Source of the DNA: Rhizobium mongolense USDA 1844
GTDB lineage: Bacteria; Pseudomonadota; Alphaproteobacteria; Rhizobiales; Rhizobiaceae
Length of the DNA stretch: 64,000 nucleotides
NCBI RefSeq assembly: GCF_000419765.1
Contig: NZ_ATTQ01000001.1
Coordinates: 124,115-188,114 of the forward strand
Direction of reading: 5' to 3'
The notes beneath the pieces were generated by a model. That model was not told the DNA's origin, ran no database searches, and saw only the letters and a list, made by a program, of their open reading frames with translations. This document shows, one piece after another, positions 41,989 through 52,815 of the stretch. Made by a program: the position numbers and the translations under genes. Each line of letters begins with the position of its first letter. Position 1 is the first letter of the stretch.

Positions 41989-43326
41989 ATGGACAAGCTT
42001 CTCGTCAGCTACTACGGCGATGACTTTACCGGCTCCACCGATGTCATGGAAGCCTTGGCGTCGAACGGCATTGCGACTGCGCTCTTTCTCGACATCCCTA
42101 CGCCCGAAATTCTTGCCCGCTTCAAGGGTTGCCAGGCGATCGGCATTGCCGGAACAAGCCGCAGCGAGACACCCGCATGGATGCAACAGCACCTGACGCC
42201 CGCTTTCGAATGGCTGAAGTCTCTGGGCGCCGAGATATGCCACTACAAGGTCTGCTCGACCTTCGATTCCAGTGCTGAGATCGGCAGCATCGGCAAGGCG
42301 ATCGAAATCGGCCGGACGACGTTCGCTCAGTCCGTTGTACCTGTCATCGTTGGTGCGCCGCAATTGAAGCGTTATACCGCCTTCGGCAACCTTTTTGCCG
42401 CCTACCAGGGCCGTATCTATCGCATCGACCGGCACCCGGTGATGAGTTGCCATCCGGTGACTCCGATGGATGAGGCCGACCTTGCCGTCCACCTGGCAAA
42501 GCAAACCCGCGTTCCCGTTGCAGTCGCCGATCTTGTTGTGCTCACATCCGCAAACGCCGACGCGTGTATCGACGAACTCGCGTCGGTTTCGGACGGGATT
42601 GTGCTCATCGATGTCGAATCCGAGTCAACGCAGGTGGCTGCAGGTAAACAGCTACTCCGTCTTACCAGCAAATCCTCGAGTTTCGTTGCCGGCTCGTCGG
42701 GGGTCGAATACGCGCTTCTCAGTGCCTGGCGGCGAAACGGCGTTATCGGCGAAAGCAGCATCGAGTTTGCCGATGTCGGCCCGGTTGACCGCCTCGCCGT
42801 CGTGTCCGGCAGCGTATCTGCGACGACCGAGCGCCAAATCCGAAATGCGGTCCATGACGGCTTTGAAAGCATTGCACTCGACCCTCTTGCACTGGTGTCG
42901 GAAGATAGCGAACGCTCGGCGGATGAAGCGGTACAGGCCGGCACTCGAAAGCTGAGAGAGGGAAAGAGCGTCATTTTCTATACCGCCCTTGGCCCTTCGG
43001 CGAACGTTGGCATCCACATCGACATGGTCCCGGGCGCTCGTCACAAGCTCGGAAGTGTGCTGGGCTCGGTCTTGCGCCGTTTGATCGAGAGCGAAGGGCT
43101 TTCGCGTGCGGTCATTGCCGGGGGCGATACCTCCAGTCACGCACTCAGGCAGTTGAGGATCGACGCTCTGACGACGCTTCTTCCGCTTCCCCACACGCCG
43201 GGTTCTCCGCTTTGCCTCGCGCATGGCAGCTATGAGCCGACGAATGGCCTGCAGATCGCTCTTAAGGGCGGCCAGGTCGGATCCGACGGCTATTTCGCGC
43301 AGATCCGCGATGGAAGGAAGAACTGA
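41989..43326 (+). CDS. oiaK: four-carbon acid sugar kinase family (DUF1537), probable 3-oxo-isoapionate kinase
   Basis: A 445-residue DUF1537 kinase. The N-terminal substrate domain starts with SYYGDDFTGSTDVMEALASN, and the C-terminal nucleotide domain has AVIAGGDTSSHALRQL. The family phosphorylates four-carbon acid sugars and, in the apionate pathway, 3-oxo-isoapionate at O4. It begins 5 bases after the RuBisCO-like gene, which would consume its product. The pairing of this kinase with a RuBisCO-like protein and ApnO strongly supports the OiaK role. Confidence 0.85.
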   Translation: MDKLLVSYYGDDFTGSTDVMEALASNGIATALFLDIPTPEILARFKGCQAIGIAGTSRSETPAWMQQHLTPAFEWLKSLGAEICHYKVCSTFDSSAEIGSIGKAIEIGRTTFAQSVVPVIVGAPQLKRYTAFGNLFAAYQGRIYRIDRHPVMSCHPVTPMDEADLAVHLAKQTRVPVAVADLVVLTSANADACIDELASVSDGIVLIDVESESTQVAAGKQLLRLTSKSSSFVAGSSGVEYALLSAWRRNGVIGESSIEFADVGPVDRLAVVSGSVSATTERQIRNAVHDGFESIALDPLALVSEDSERSADEAVQAGTRKLREGKSVIFYTALGPSANVGIHIDMVPGARHKLGSVLGSVLRRLIESEGLSRAVIAGGDTSSHALRQLRIDALTTLLPLPHTPGSPLCLAHGSYEPTNGLQIALKGGQVGSDGYFAQIRDGRKN

Positions 43327-43327
43327 G

Positions 43328-43602
43328 ATGAGCTTCTGGGTCGGCACCGGCTTTAACATGAACAAGCCGACGAAGCGCTCGCCGTCGCGCCCATTGCCGA
43401 TGCGGACCGTGAACGTGACATTCGCATCCAGCGGTTCGTCATGCCTTCCTTCGCCGTTCGCAAGGTCGGCGCCCAGAACATGCGCTGGGAGGAGCCCGGC
43501 GTGTGGACGGGCGAAGCCTGGCCCGAATTCGATCCTTCTGGCCCTTCGGCTGAAAATGTACGGGCGATTGATCGGCTCAACAAAGAAAACCATGCGCCGT
43601 GA
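43328..43602 (+). pseudogene. small ORF disrupted by a one-base frameshift
   Basis: An ATG at 43328, one base after the kinase stop, opens MSFWVGTGFNMNKPT. From about 43371 the protein-like sequence moves to another frame: EALAVAPIADADRERDIRIQ, later NMRWEEPGVWTGEAWPEFDP, ending at the TGA 43600-43602. Total length is 275 bases, one short of a multiple of three, so a single deleted base near 43370 explains it. Restored, the product would be about 91 residues. I do not recognise the family. It may be a genuine lesion or a sequencing error. Confidence 0.55.
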
Positions 43603-43627
43603 TGTTTTATTGGTGATATGGTGATTG

Positions 43628-43640
43628 ACTCATTATACCA
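43628..43640. promoter_or_regulatory. candidate GntR/NanR-like operator, copy 2
   Basis: ACTCATTATACCA, identical to 40658-40670, lies 40 bases upstream of apnO. A possible -35 (TTGGTG near 43610) sits 18 bases before the TATACC inside the element, so the operator would overlap the -10. This implies a second promoter under the same regulator. Confidence 0.6.
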
Positions 43641-43680
43641 GTATATGATCCTATCAGACTTGAGAACAGGTGAGGGAAAT

Positions 43681-45526
<1,846 letters not shown>

Positions 45527-45540
45527 CCGCAGCCGTGTCT

Positions 45541-45570
45541 TGCAAAGGGCGCAGCACTGCGCCCTTTGCA
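45541..45570 (+). other. strong stem-loop after the binding-protein gene
   Basis: TGCAAAGGGCGCAG (45541-45554) is the exact complement of CTGCGCCCTTTGCA (45557-45570), with an effective GCAC loop. No T-run follows. The position, 15 bases after the receptor stop, fits mRNA stabilisation or partial attenuation before the lower-expressed transporter genes. Confidence 0.7.
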
Positions 45571-45600
45571 GTGCATATTGTATGACTCGAGGTTTATTGC

Positions 45601-46242
45601 ATGTTGAGAATGAAGGGCGCTCTGCTCGCTGCTGTCGTGGCGGCCGCCTTGCCCGGTTGCAAGATCATCAAGACGCCGACCGCAGAGGAAAAGGCGGCTG
45701 CAGCGGCCAAGACCGCCTTCGACCCGGATGCAAAGGTCGAGGCAATCTGGCAGCCCAAGGTCGTACCCTATTTCGAGAAGCGCGCAGGCGAACTGAAGGA
45801 AGTCTTGCAGCTGGCCACCTCCAGCCCAGACCAGGCGGGAGAGAGATATGGCAACCCGCGCAAGCAGAGCAGCTCGCCGTGGACCTATGCGGTGAAATTC
45901 ACCGGCAAGGTCATTGCCGCCGACACGGCATCGCGTGCAGCAACGCTCGATGTCGACGCCGATGGCGACGGAAAGGCCGACGCAAAGCTCCAGATCGGGC
46001 CGGCTCTGCGCGGCACAGCGTTGCGCGACACGCTCGCCTTCGTCAATTTCAACGAATTCAAGAACCAGATCGAGTGGGCGCAGTTTGGCAAGGCGTTCAA
46101 CGAGAAGGCCAATACGGCCTTCCTGTCCGCTATCCCCCGCGACGACCTGGCCGGCAAGACAGTGACCGTCATCGGGGCCTTCCCTCTGCCAAACAGCGGA
46201 CAGCTTCCACTTGTCACGCCTTGCCGACTGACGGTGTCATGA
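45601..46242 (+). CDS. DUF2291 family lipoprotein of a sugar importer
   Basis: A 213-residue predicted lipoprotein: signal helix then lipobox LPGC with Cys20. After an Ala/Lys-rich linker the DUF2291 body follows (AIWQPKVVPYFEKRAGELKE, then NFNEFKNQIEWAQFGKAFNE). DUF2291 genes occur inside ribose-type ABC operons of rhizobia, between receptor and ATPase genes, as here. The biochemical role is unknown; a periplasmic accessory of the importer is likely. The stop overlaps the ATPase start (ATGATGA). Confidence 0.82.
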   Translation: MLRMKGALLAAVVAAALPGCKIIKTPTAEEKAAAAAKTAFDPDAKVEAIWQPKVVPYFEKRAGELKEVLQLATSSPDQAGERYGNPRKQSSSPWTYAVKFTGKVIAADTASRAATLDVDADGDGKADAKLQIGPALRGTALRDTLAFVNFNEFKNQIEWAQFGKAFNEKANTAFLSAIPRDDLAGKTVTVIGAFPLPNSGQLPLVTPCRLTVS

Positions 46243-47792
46243 TGACGGCGAGCGCCACGCCGAAGGACGACATTATCCTGCGCCTCGACGACGTGTCGAA
46301 GGTCTATTCCGGCATCGTCGCGGTCAAGCGCGCCAATCTCGAGCTGCACAGAGGTGCCGTTAACGTCCTGGTCGGCGAAAACGGCGCGGGCAAATCAACG
46401 CTGATGAAGATCATCGCCGGGGTCGAGCGCCCGACGCTCGGCCGCATCATCCTGGATGGTGAGCCGGTCTCGTTCGGGAGCCCGGCGGATGCGCAAGCTT
46501 TCGGAATCGGCATGATCTTTCAAGAACTCAATCTCTTCGCCAACATGTCGGTCGCGGAGAACATCTTCGCCACTCGCGAGATCACACGCGGCCTGTTCGG
46601 CATCGACCACAAGGCACAGGCCGCGAAAGCCAATGAATTTCTGAAGCGTCTGGATGCCGGAATCGAGGCCGAAGCGATGGTCGAGGATCTGCCGATTGGC
46701 CAGCAGCAGCTCGTCGAAATCGCCAAGGCGATGTCGCTGAATGCGCGCATCCTGATCATGGACGAACCAACCTCTGCCCTCTCGGCCGCCGAAGTCGAAG
46801 TTCTCTTTAAGGTGATTGCGGAGTTGAAGGCTCAGGGGGTGGCGATCGTCTACATTTCACACCGGCTTGAAGAGCTGATGCGCATCGGCGATTACATTAC
46901 TGTGCTGCGCGACGGCCAGATTACCGGCCAGGCAATGGTTCGCGATATCGATACACGCTGGATCGTGCGCTCCATGATCGGCTCTGATGCTAAGGATTTC
47001 GCAAAGTCGGCAGATCACGCCGTCGGAGACGAGGTCTTCCGCGCCGAAAACATCAGCCTGCCGCGACCGACGGGCGGGCTTGCGGTCGACAACGTCTCGC
47101 TTTCCGTCAAAGCGGGTGAAATTCTCGGCATCTATGGTCTCATGGGCGCCGGGCGCAGCGAATTCTTCGAATGCGTGATCGGACGTCACCTGCATTCGAC
47201 GGGCAAGATCTTCATCGAAGGCAAGGAAGTCCGCGCCCGCGATACCACCAGGCGTATCCGCCGCGGCCTTGCGCTCATTCCGGAAGACCGGCAGCGGGAG
47301 GGACTGGTCCAGGTGCTCTCCATCGCCTCCAACCTGACCTTGGCAAGCCTTGGTCGCTTTACCCGCCTCTTCCATATCGACAGCGGCGCCGAGAAGAACG
47401 CCATTCGCGATGCTATACGGGACCTCTCGATCAAGGCGCCCAACCCGGATTTTGAAGTAACCTCGATGTCGGGCGGCAACCAGCAGAAGGTGGTGATCGG
47501 CAAGGCGCTGATGACCAACCCAAAAGTGCTTTTGATGGACGAGCCAAGCCGCGGCATCGATGTAGGCGCCAAGGCCGATGTCTTCCGCACCATGCGCCGG
47601 CTGGCGGCGAACGGGCTCGCCATTCTGTTTTCGACTTCTGACCTCGAAGAGGTCATGGCGCTTTCCGATCGCATCGCGGTCTTGAGCAACGGCCAACTGG
47701 TGGCCGTTTTCGACCGCAGCGAGGCAAAGGAAGAAGCTATTGTCCAGGCTTCGGCCAAGGGACATGGACATCAAGGGAAACACCCGTCATGA
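46239..47792 (+). CDS. ribose-type ABC transporter ATPase (RbsA-like)
   Basis: A 517-residue tandem ATPase. The first domain has Walker A GENGAGKST (46-54) and Walker B LIMDEPTSAL. The second domain is degenerate at Walker A (GLMGAGRSE), as is normal for the RbsA class, with signature MSGGNQQK. It powers uptake of the sugar delivered by the receptor at 44585. It overlaps the lipoprotein gene at its start and the permease at its end by four bases each. Confidence 0.88.
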   Translation: MMTASATPKDDIILRLDDVSKVYSGIVAVKRANLELHRGAVNVLVGENGAGKSTLMKIIAGVERPTLGRIILDGEPVSFGSPADAQAFGIGMIFQELNLFANMSVAENIFATREITRGLFGIDHKAQAAKANEFLKRLDAGIEAEAMVEDLPIGQQQLVEIAKAMSLNARILIMDEPTSALSAAEVEVLFKVIAELKAQGVAIVYISHRLEELMRIGDYITVLRDGQITGQAMVRDIDTRWIVRSMIGSDAKDFAKSADHAVGDEVFRAENISLPRPTGGLAVDNVSLSVKAGEILGIYGLMGAGRSEFFECVIGRHLHSTGKIFIEGKEVRARDTTRRIRRGLALIPEDRQREGLVQVLSIASNLTLASLGRFTRLFHIDSGAEKNAIRDAIRDLSIKAPNPDFEVTSMSGGNQQKVVIGKALMTNPKVLLMDEPSRGIDVGAKADVFRTMRRLAANGLAILFSTSDLEEVMALSDRIAVLSNGQLVAVFDRSEAKEEAIVQASAKGHGHQGKHPS

Positions 47793-48853
47793 CGGCCGCT
47801 ACTTCATCCACCTCATCGCCGGCGAGCGCCAACGGCTCTTTCCTCCTGACGCTGATGAAGCTCAGGACCTTCATCGCGCTCTTCGCCGTCATCGTCTTCT
47901 TCGCGATCTTCGCACCGAACTTCACCTCGACTGCGAACATGATCCTGATGTCAAAACACGTCGCGCTCAATGCCTTCCTGGCGATGGGCATGACGTTCGT
48001 CATCATCACCGGCGGCATCGACCTGTCGGTCGGATCGATCGTCGGGCTTTGCGGCATGGTCGCCGGCGGTTTGATCCTTTACGGCATCGAGCTGCCAATC
48101 GGCTACACCATCTATTTCAACCTCTTCGAGATCGTTTTGATCACGCTTTCGATTGGCCTCATCATCGGTCTGATCAACGGGCTGCTCATTACGAAGCTCA
48201 ACGTTGCCCCGTTCATCGCGACGCTCGGCACCCTTTATATCGCCCGCGGTCTCGCGCTGCTTTCCTCAGACGGTCAGACCTTTCCGAACCTTGTCGGCCG
48301 GCCTGAATATGCCACGACCGGCTTCGACTTCTTTGGCGCAGGTCGGGTGCTCGGCTTGCCGGTATCGATCTGGATCCTCATCGCGCTCGCCTTGCTTGCA
48401 GCTTATGTCGCGCGCTCGACGCCGATCGGCCGTCATATCTTCGCCGTCGGTGGCAACGAGCGCGCAGCGCGCATGTCGGGGATCCGCGTCGATCTCGTGA
48501 AAATCTTCGTTTATATGTTCTCCGGCCTTTGCGCCGCCATCGTCGGCGTCGTCATCTCATCGGAACTTATGGCCTCGCACCCGGCGACTGGTGAGAGCTT
48601 CGAACTCAACGCGATCGCTGCGGCGGTTCTTGGCGGAACATCGATGTCGGGCGGCCGCGGGACGATCGGCGGAACGATTATTGGCGCCTTCGTCATAGGC
48701 ATCCTGTCGGACGGGCTGGTGATGATGGGCGTCTCGTCCTTCTGGCAGATGGTCATCAAGGGACTGGTGATTATCATTGCCGTGGTTGTCGATCAGGCCC
48801 AGCGTCGACTGCAGCAACGCGTTACTCTCATGCAGATGGCAAAGGCGGGTTGA
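47789..48853 (+). CDS. ribose-type ABC transporter permease (RbsC-like)
   Basis: A 354-residue permease with eight to ten helices. Family marks are MTFVIITGGIDLSVGSIVGL, APFIATLGTLYIARGLALLS and LGGTSMSGGRGTIGGTIIGA. It forms the homodimeric pore of the apiose-type importer. The ApsD-like dehydrogenase gene begins one base after its stop codon, linking uptake and the first catabolic step in one transcript. Confidence 0.88.
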   Translation: MTAATSSTSSPASANGSFLLTLMKLRTFIALFAVIVFFAIFAPNFTSTANMILMSKHVALNAFLAMGMTFVIITGGIDLSVGSIVGLCGMVAGGLILYGIELPIGYTIYFNLFEIVLITLSIGLIIGLINGLLITKLNVAPFIATLGTLYIARGLALLSSDGQTFPNLVGRPEYATTGFDFFGAGRVLGLPVSIWILIALALLAAYVARSTPIGRHIFAVGGNERAARMSGIRVDLVKIFVYMFSGLCAAIVGVVISSELMASHPATGESFELNAIAAAVLGGTSMSGGRGTIGGTIIGAFVIGILSDGLVMMGVSSFWQMVIKGLVIIIAVVVDQAQRRLQQRVTLMQMAKAG

Positions 48854-48854
48854 A

Positions 48855-49889
48855 ATGACCGAATTGAAAGGTGCATTGATCGGCTGCGGCTTTTTTTCGA
48901 TCAACCAGATGCACGCATGGAACGATGTCGAAGGCGCCAGGATCGTTGCGATCTGTGACCGCGATCCGGCAAGGTTGAAGGTCGTCGGAGATCAGTTCGG
49001 CATCGATCGTCGCTATAGCGATGCCGAAGCACTGTTTGCAGACGGCGGTTTCGATTTCGTCGATATTGCCACGACGGTAGAGAGCCACCGCGCCCTTGTG
49101 GAAATGGCGGCCCGGCACAAGGTGCCGGCCATCTGCCAGAAGCCGTTTGCCAAGACGCTGTCGGACGCAAAGATCATGGTCGAGACGTGCCGCAATGCCG
49201 GCGTAGCGCTGATGGTGCACGAGAATTTCCGCTGGCAGACGCCGATCCAGGCGGTTCGAAAGGCGCTGGAGGCGGGCGCAATCGGCACACCCTTCTGGGG
49301 ACGTTTCTCCTTCCGCTCCGGCTATGACGTCTTCTCGGGACAGCCGTATCTAGCGGAAGGTGAGCGGTTCATCATCGAGGACCTCGGCATCCATGCACTC
49401 GACATTGCGCGTTACATCCTCGGCGACGTCTCCGCAGTCACGGCTCGCACGACGCGGGTCAATCCCAAGATCAAGGGCGAGGACGTCGCGACTATCTTGC
49501 TTGACCACAAAAACGGCGCCACATCGGTCGTCGACGTCAGCTACGCCACGAAACTCTCGACCGAACCGTTCCCCGAGACGTTGGTCGAGCTTGACGGATC
49601 AAAGGGCACGATCCGGCTCACCCAAGGTTACGGCCTCAAAGTGACCAACGCGCAGGGCACCACGACTACGAACGTGTCTCCGAAGCTGCTGCCATGGGCG
49701 TCACGGCCCTGGCATAACATTCAGGAGAGCGTGTACGCGATCCAGCAGCACTGGGTCGACCAGTTGAAGCGCGGAATGGAACACTCGACCTCCGGCGCCG
49801 ACAATCTGAGGACATTCGCACTCGTCGAGGGAGCCTATGAAAGTGCGGCGAAGGGTCAGACGATCGATGTCGGAGCGATGCTGCAATGA
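48855..49889 (+). CDS. apsD: Gfo/Idh/MocA oxidoreductase, probable D-apiose dehydrogenase (ApsD)
   Basis: A 344-residue NAD(P)-dependent sugar dehydrogenase. The Rossmann segment is ALIGCGFFSINQMHAWNDVE, CQKPFAKTLSDAK provides the conserved EKP-like lysine (here QKP), and FIIEDLGIHALDIARYILGD supplies the catalytic His. In the apiose pathway ApsD oxidises D-apiose to D-apionolactone. It is followed with a 4-base overlap by the lactonase gene, which uses that product. This coupling is the best evidence for the assignment. Confidence 0.82.
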   Translation: MTELKGALIGCGFFSINQMHAWNDVEGARIVAICDRDPARLKVVGDQFGIDRRYSDAEALFADGGFDFVDIATTVESHRALVEMAARHKVPAICQKPFAKTLSDAKIMVETCRNAGVALMVHENFRWQTPIQAVRKALEAGAIGTPFWGRFSFRSGYDVFSGQPYLAEGERFIIEDLGIHALDIARYILGDVSAVTARTTRVNPKIKGEDVATILLDHKNGATSVVDVSYATKLSTEPFPETLVELDGSKGTIRLTQGYGLKVTNAQGTTTTNVSPKLLPWASRPWHNIQESVYAIQQHWVDQLKRGMEHSTSGADNLRTFALVEGAYESAAKGQTIDVGAMLQ

Positions 49890-51751
49890 CGCTCGATCCA
49901 TTTCTGCTCTACGGCACCCGTCTCGTCGAACCGAAGCCGGTCCGACTGCGTGCCGGAAAACTGGAGGCCGACCTTGCCAATGGCAGCCTGCGCACCATTC
50001 GCTATGACGGAACCGAGGTGCTGAGAGCAATCTCTTACCTTGTGCGCGACCGGGACTGGGGCACCTACAGCCCGGAGATCTCCGACCTCAAGATCAGCCA
50101 GAAGGACGATCGTTTCGAGGTCGGCTACCGGGCTCGGTGCGACGGACCGCAGAACACGACGCTCCTCGTCGACGTTCGCATCGTTGGCAGCACCGACCGG
50201 CTCGACTTCGAGGCCGAAGCTGTCTCGGAAACAGGCTTCGAGACCAACCGCTGCGGCTTCTGTATCCTGCATCCGATCGTCGGAATAGCCGGAACGCGGG
50301 CTGCCGTCGAGCACGTCGACGGCAGGATCGTCGCGACAAGGTTTCCCGATTTGATCGCGCCGTGGCAACCGTTCAAGGACATGCGCGCCATCAGCCATGA
50401 CGTCATGCCTGACGTCAAGGCGGAATGCAGGATGGAGGGCGACACCTTTGAAATGGAAGACCAGAGAAACTGGTCGGATGCCTCATTCAAGACTTACGTC
50501 AGACCACTCGCCCTTCCGTGGCCTTATGCAATTCCGGAAAATCAGCCCGTCTGGCAGAAAACATCGCTCATCATCAGGGACGGCCGCCGCGGCCCACGAC
50601 CCTCGGCTGCGGCCTTCGGCAAAACTATAAAACTCAAGCTCGGGGCGCGGACCGGTACGATGCCGGCAATCGGTCTCATCATTACACCCGAGGAAGCTGA
50701 TGCGACGCTCTCGGCAAAGACGATACTATCGGAAATCGCTCCCCAGGAACTCCTCTTCCATTTCGATCCTGGTTCTGGACATGGCGTTGAAGCGCTCAAC
50801 CGGTTCGCCGCAATCGCCGCCATTCACCGCGGCCGCTCGACGCTGGAGATCGCACTTCCCTGCAAGAAATCCCCAGCAATCGAGGCGGCCACGATTGCCC
50901 GACAGATGCAGTTGGCGGAATTCAACCCGGATGCGATCATGATCTCGCCCTCGGTCGACCGGCAATCAACGCCGCCCGGCAGCAAATGGCCCGACTGCCC
51001 ACCTCTTGAAGAAGTCTACGCGGGAGCCCGCTCGGCCTTTTCGGGTATTCGCATCGGCGGCGGCATGCTGAGCTATTTTACTGAACTCAACCGCAAGCAG
51101 GTACCGGACGGACCGCTTGACTTCATCAGCCACTGCACCAACCCCATCGTGCATGCGGCCGACGATCTCAGCGTCATGCAGACATTGGAGGCGCTACCCT
51201 TCATCACCCGCTCCGTGCGCGCCACCTACGGCCGGAAACCCTACCGGATCGGCCCATCGACCATCGCGATGCGACAGAACCCCTATGGCAGCCGCACGAT
51301 GGATAATCCGTCGGGTGCACGCATCCCCATGGCCAACCGCGACCCGCGCCATAACGGACGTTTCGCGGAGGCCTTTGCACTTGGTTACGCCATCCGAGCG
51401 CTGGATGCCGATCTCGAATGCCTGACGCTATCGGCGTTGACCGGTTCGTCTGGTTTGATCGCCGGTCCGACTGAACCGATCCAGGAAGGCGGCCGGCGCC
51501 CGCTGTTCAATACGGTGCGGACGCTGTCTGCATTGGCTGGTTCATCCTGGCAGGAGTGCCTGTCCTCCTCCCCCTCGAAGGTCCTGGCATTTGTCGTTAA
51601 CGGCACCACAGGGGCAAGGCTTCACATAGTCAACCTGACGGGCTGCGAACAAACCATCGATCGTGGCGCGTGCACGAGAGCGTCAGGAGATGCGAGCGCA
51701 ATCCTTCAACTTGCCCCCCTCGCGTCAGCGGTCTTTCCACTCGCCGATTGA
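49886..51751 (+). CDS. apnL: D-apionate lactonase (ApnL)
   Basis: A 621-residue protein beginning MTLDPFLLYGTRLVEPKPVR, with an N-terminal beta-rich domain (to about residue 220) and a C-terminal domain that looks TIM-barrel-like (IEAATIARQMQLAEFNPDAI, SHCTNPIVHAADDLSVMQTL). It matches the large ApnL-type lactonases found with apsD, which hydrolyse D-apionolactone to D-apionate. Its only clear context is the apiose island: a 4-base overlap with apsD upstream and the Dha-type kinase genes downstream. No signal peptide is seen. Confidence 0.8.
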   Translation: MTLDPFLLYGTRLVEPKPVRLRAGKLEADLANGSLRTIRYDGTEVLRAISYLVRDRDWGTYSPEISDLKISQKDDRFEVGYRARCDGPQNTTLLVDVRIVGSTDRLDFEAEAVSETGFETNRCGFCILHPIVGIAGTRAAVEHVDGRIVATRFPDLIAPWQPFKDMRAISHDVMPDVKAECRMEGDTFEMEDQRNWSDASFKTYVRPLALPWPYAIPENQPVWQKTSLIIRDGRRGPRPSAAAFGKTIKLKLGARTGTMPAIGLIITPEEADATLSAKTILSEIAPQELLFHFDPGSGHGVEALNRFAAIAAIHRGRSTLEIALPCKKSPAIEAATIARQMQLAEFNPDAIMISPSVDRQSTPPGSKWPDCPPLEEVYAGARSAFSGIRIGGGMLSYFTELNRKQVPDGPLDFISHCTNPIVHAADDLSVMQTLEALPFITRSVRATYGRKPYRIGPSTIAMRQNPYGSRTMDNPSGARIPMANRDPRHNGRFAEAFALGYAIRALDADLECLTLSALTGSSGLIAGPTEPIQEGGRRPLFNTVRTLSALAGSSWQECLSSSPSKVLAFVVNGTTGARLHIVNLTGCEQTIDRGACTRASGDASAILQLAPLASAVFPLAD

Positions 51752-51807
51752 CCTTCAGCCTAGCAACTGCATCTATGACATCGTGCCTGGATCAGGGGAG
51801 GATCGGC

Positions 51808-52812
51808 GTGAAGACCAAGAAGCTTATCAATTCCGGTGCAAACGTCGTCGATGAGATGCTGCAAGGTGTCCTGGCGGCTCATCCGGACCATCTTTATGCG
51901 GCCGAGGACATGCCACGGGCGATCATTGCCAAAAACGGACCTCGCAAAGGCAAGGTCGGGCTGGTCATCGGCGGCGGATCCGGGCACGAACCGACATTCC
52001 TCGGTTTTGTGGGCAAAGGGCTCGCAGACGCTGCTGCGATAGGCAATGTATTCGCATCGCCACCGCCCGATCCCATAATCGCGTGTGCCAAAGCCGTCGA
52101 CGGCGGTGCCGGTGTTCTTTTCATGTATGGCAATTATGCCGGCGACGTCATGAACTTCGATATGGCCGCCGAAATGCTTGCCCTGGACGACATAGAAGTG
52201 CGGACCGTTCTGACGACGGACGACGTTGCCTCGGCCCCTTCGGACCAAATGCACAAGCGACGCGGCGTGGCGGGCAACGTTTTCATATTCAAGGCCGCTG
52301 GTGCGGCATGCGATCTCCTGTATTCCCTCGACGACGTCGAGCGCGCCGCCCGGCACGCCAATTCGCGGACCTACACGATGGGCGTCGCGCTTTCGCCGTG
52401 CTCGCTGCCTCAGACGCTCAGACCAAACTTCCTGATCGGCGAAGGCGAGATGGAGATCGGGATGGGAATTCACGGAGAGCCCGGCGTGGCTCGCGGGCCA
52501 CTGAAAACGGCCGACGAGGTGACCGACGAACTCATGGACAGCATTCTTCGGGAGATGAATGCCAGCCCCGGCGATCGTATCGCAGTCCTGGTCAACTCTT
52601 TGGGTTCGACGCCGATGATGGAACTCTACATCATGATGCGTCGCGTGAAGTCCCGGCTTGATGCTACCGGACTTGTCATCCACACCGCACTCGTCGGAAA
52701 TTACTGCACGTCGCTTGAGATGGCCGGCGCCTCGATCACCGTCATGCACCTCGATGGGGAGCTTCAGCGCTTGATCGACCACCCCTGCGATTGCGCCATG
52801 TTTACGAGGTGA
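51808..52812 (+). CDS. dhaK: dihydroxyacetone kinase DhaK-type subunit
   Basis: A 334-residue DhaK domain. GGGSGHEPTFLGFVGKGLAD is the substrate loop, and His222 (GIHGEPG) is the histidine that binds the ketone covalently. The start is GTG 51808 behind GGGGAGG. With DhaL it should phosphorylate a short ketose: dihydroxyacetone, or L-erythrulose as in LerK of apionate pathways. No PTS-type DhaM is encoded nearby, so ATP rather than phosphoenolpyruvate is the likely donor. It lies 56 bases after apnL. Confidence 0.85.
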   Translation: MKTKKLINSGANVVDEMLQGVLAAHPDHLYAAEDMPRAIIAKNGPRKGKVGLVIGGGSGHEPTFLGFVGKGLADAAAIGNVFASPPPDPIIACAKAVDGGAGVLFMYGNYAGDVMNFDMAAEMLALDDIEVRTVLTTDDVASAPSDQMHKRRGVAGNVFIFKAAGAACDLLYSLDDVERAARHANSRTYTMGVALSPCSLPQTLRPNFLIGEGEMEIGMGIHGEPGVARGPLKTADEVTDELMDSILREMNASPGDRIAVLVNSLGSTPMMELYIMMRRVKSRLDATGLVIHTALVGNYCTSLEMAGASITVMHLDGELQRLIDHPCDCAMFTR

Positions 52813-52815
52813 CCA

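Noticed and set aside
43366..43376. Programmed ribosomal frameshift in the small gene after oiaK
   Set aside because: No slippery heptamer or downstream pseudoknot is apparent at the shift point; a one-base deletion is simpler.
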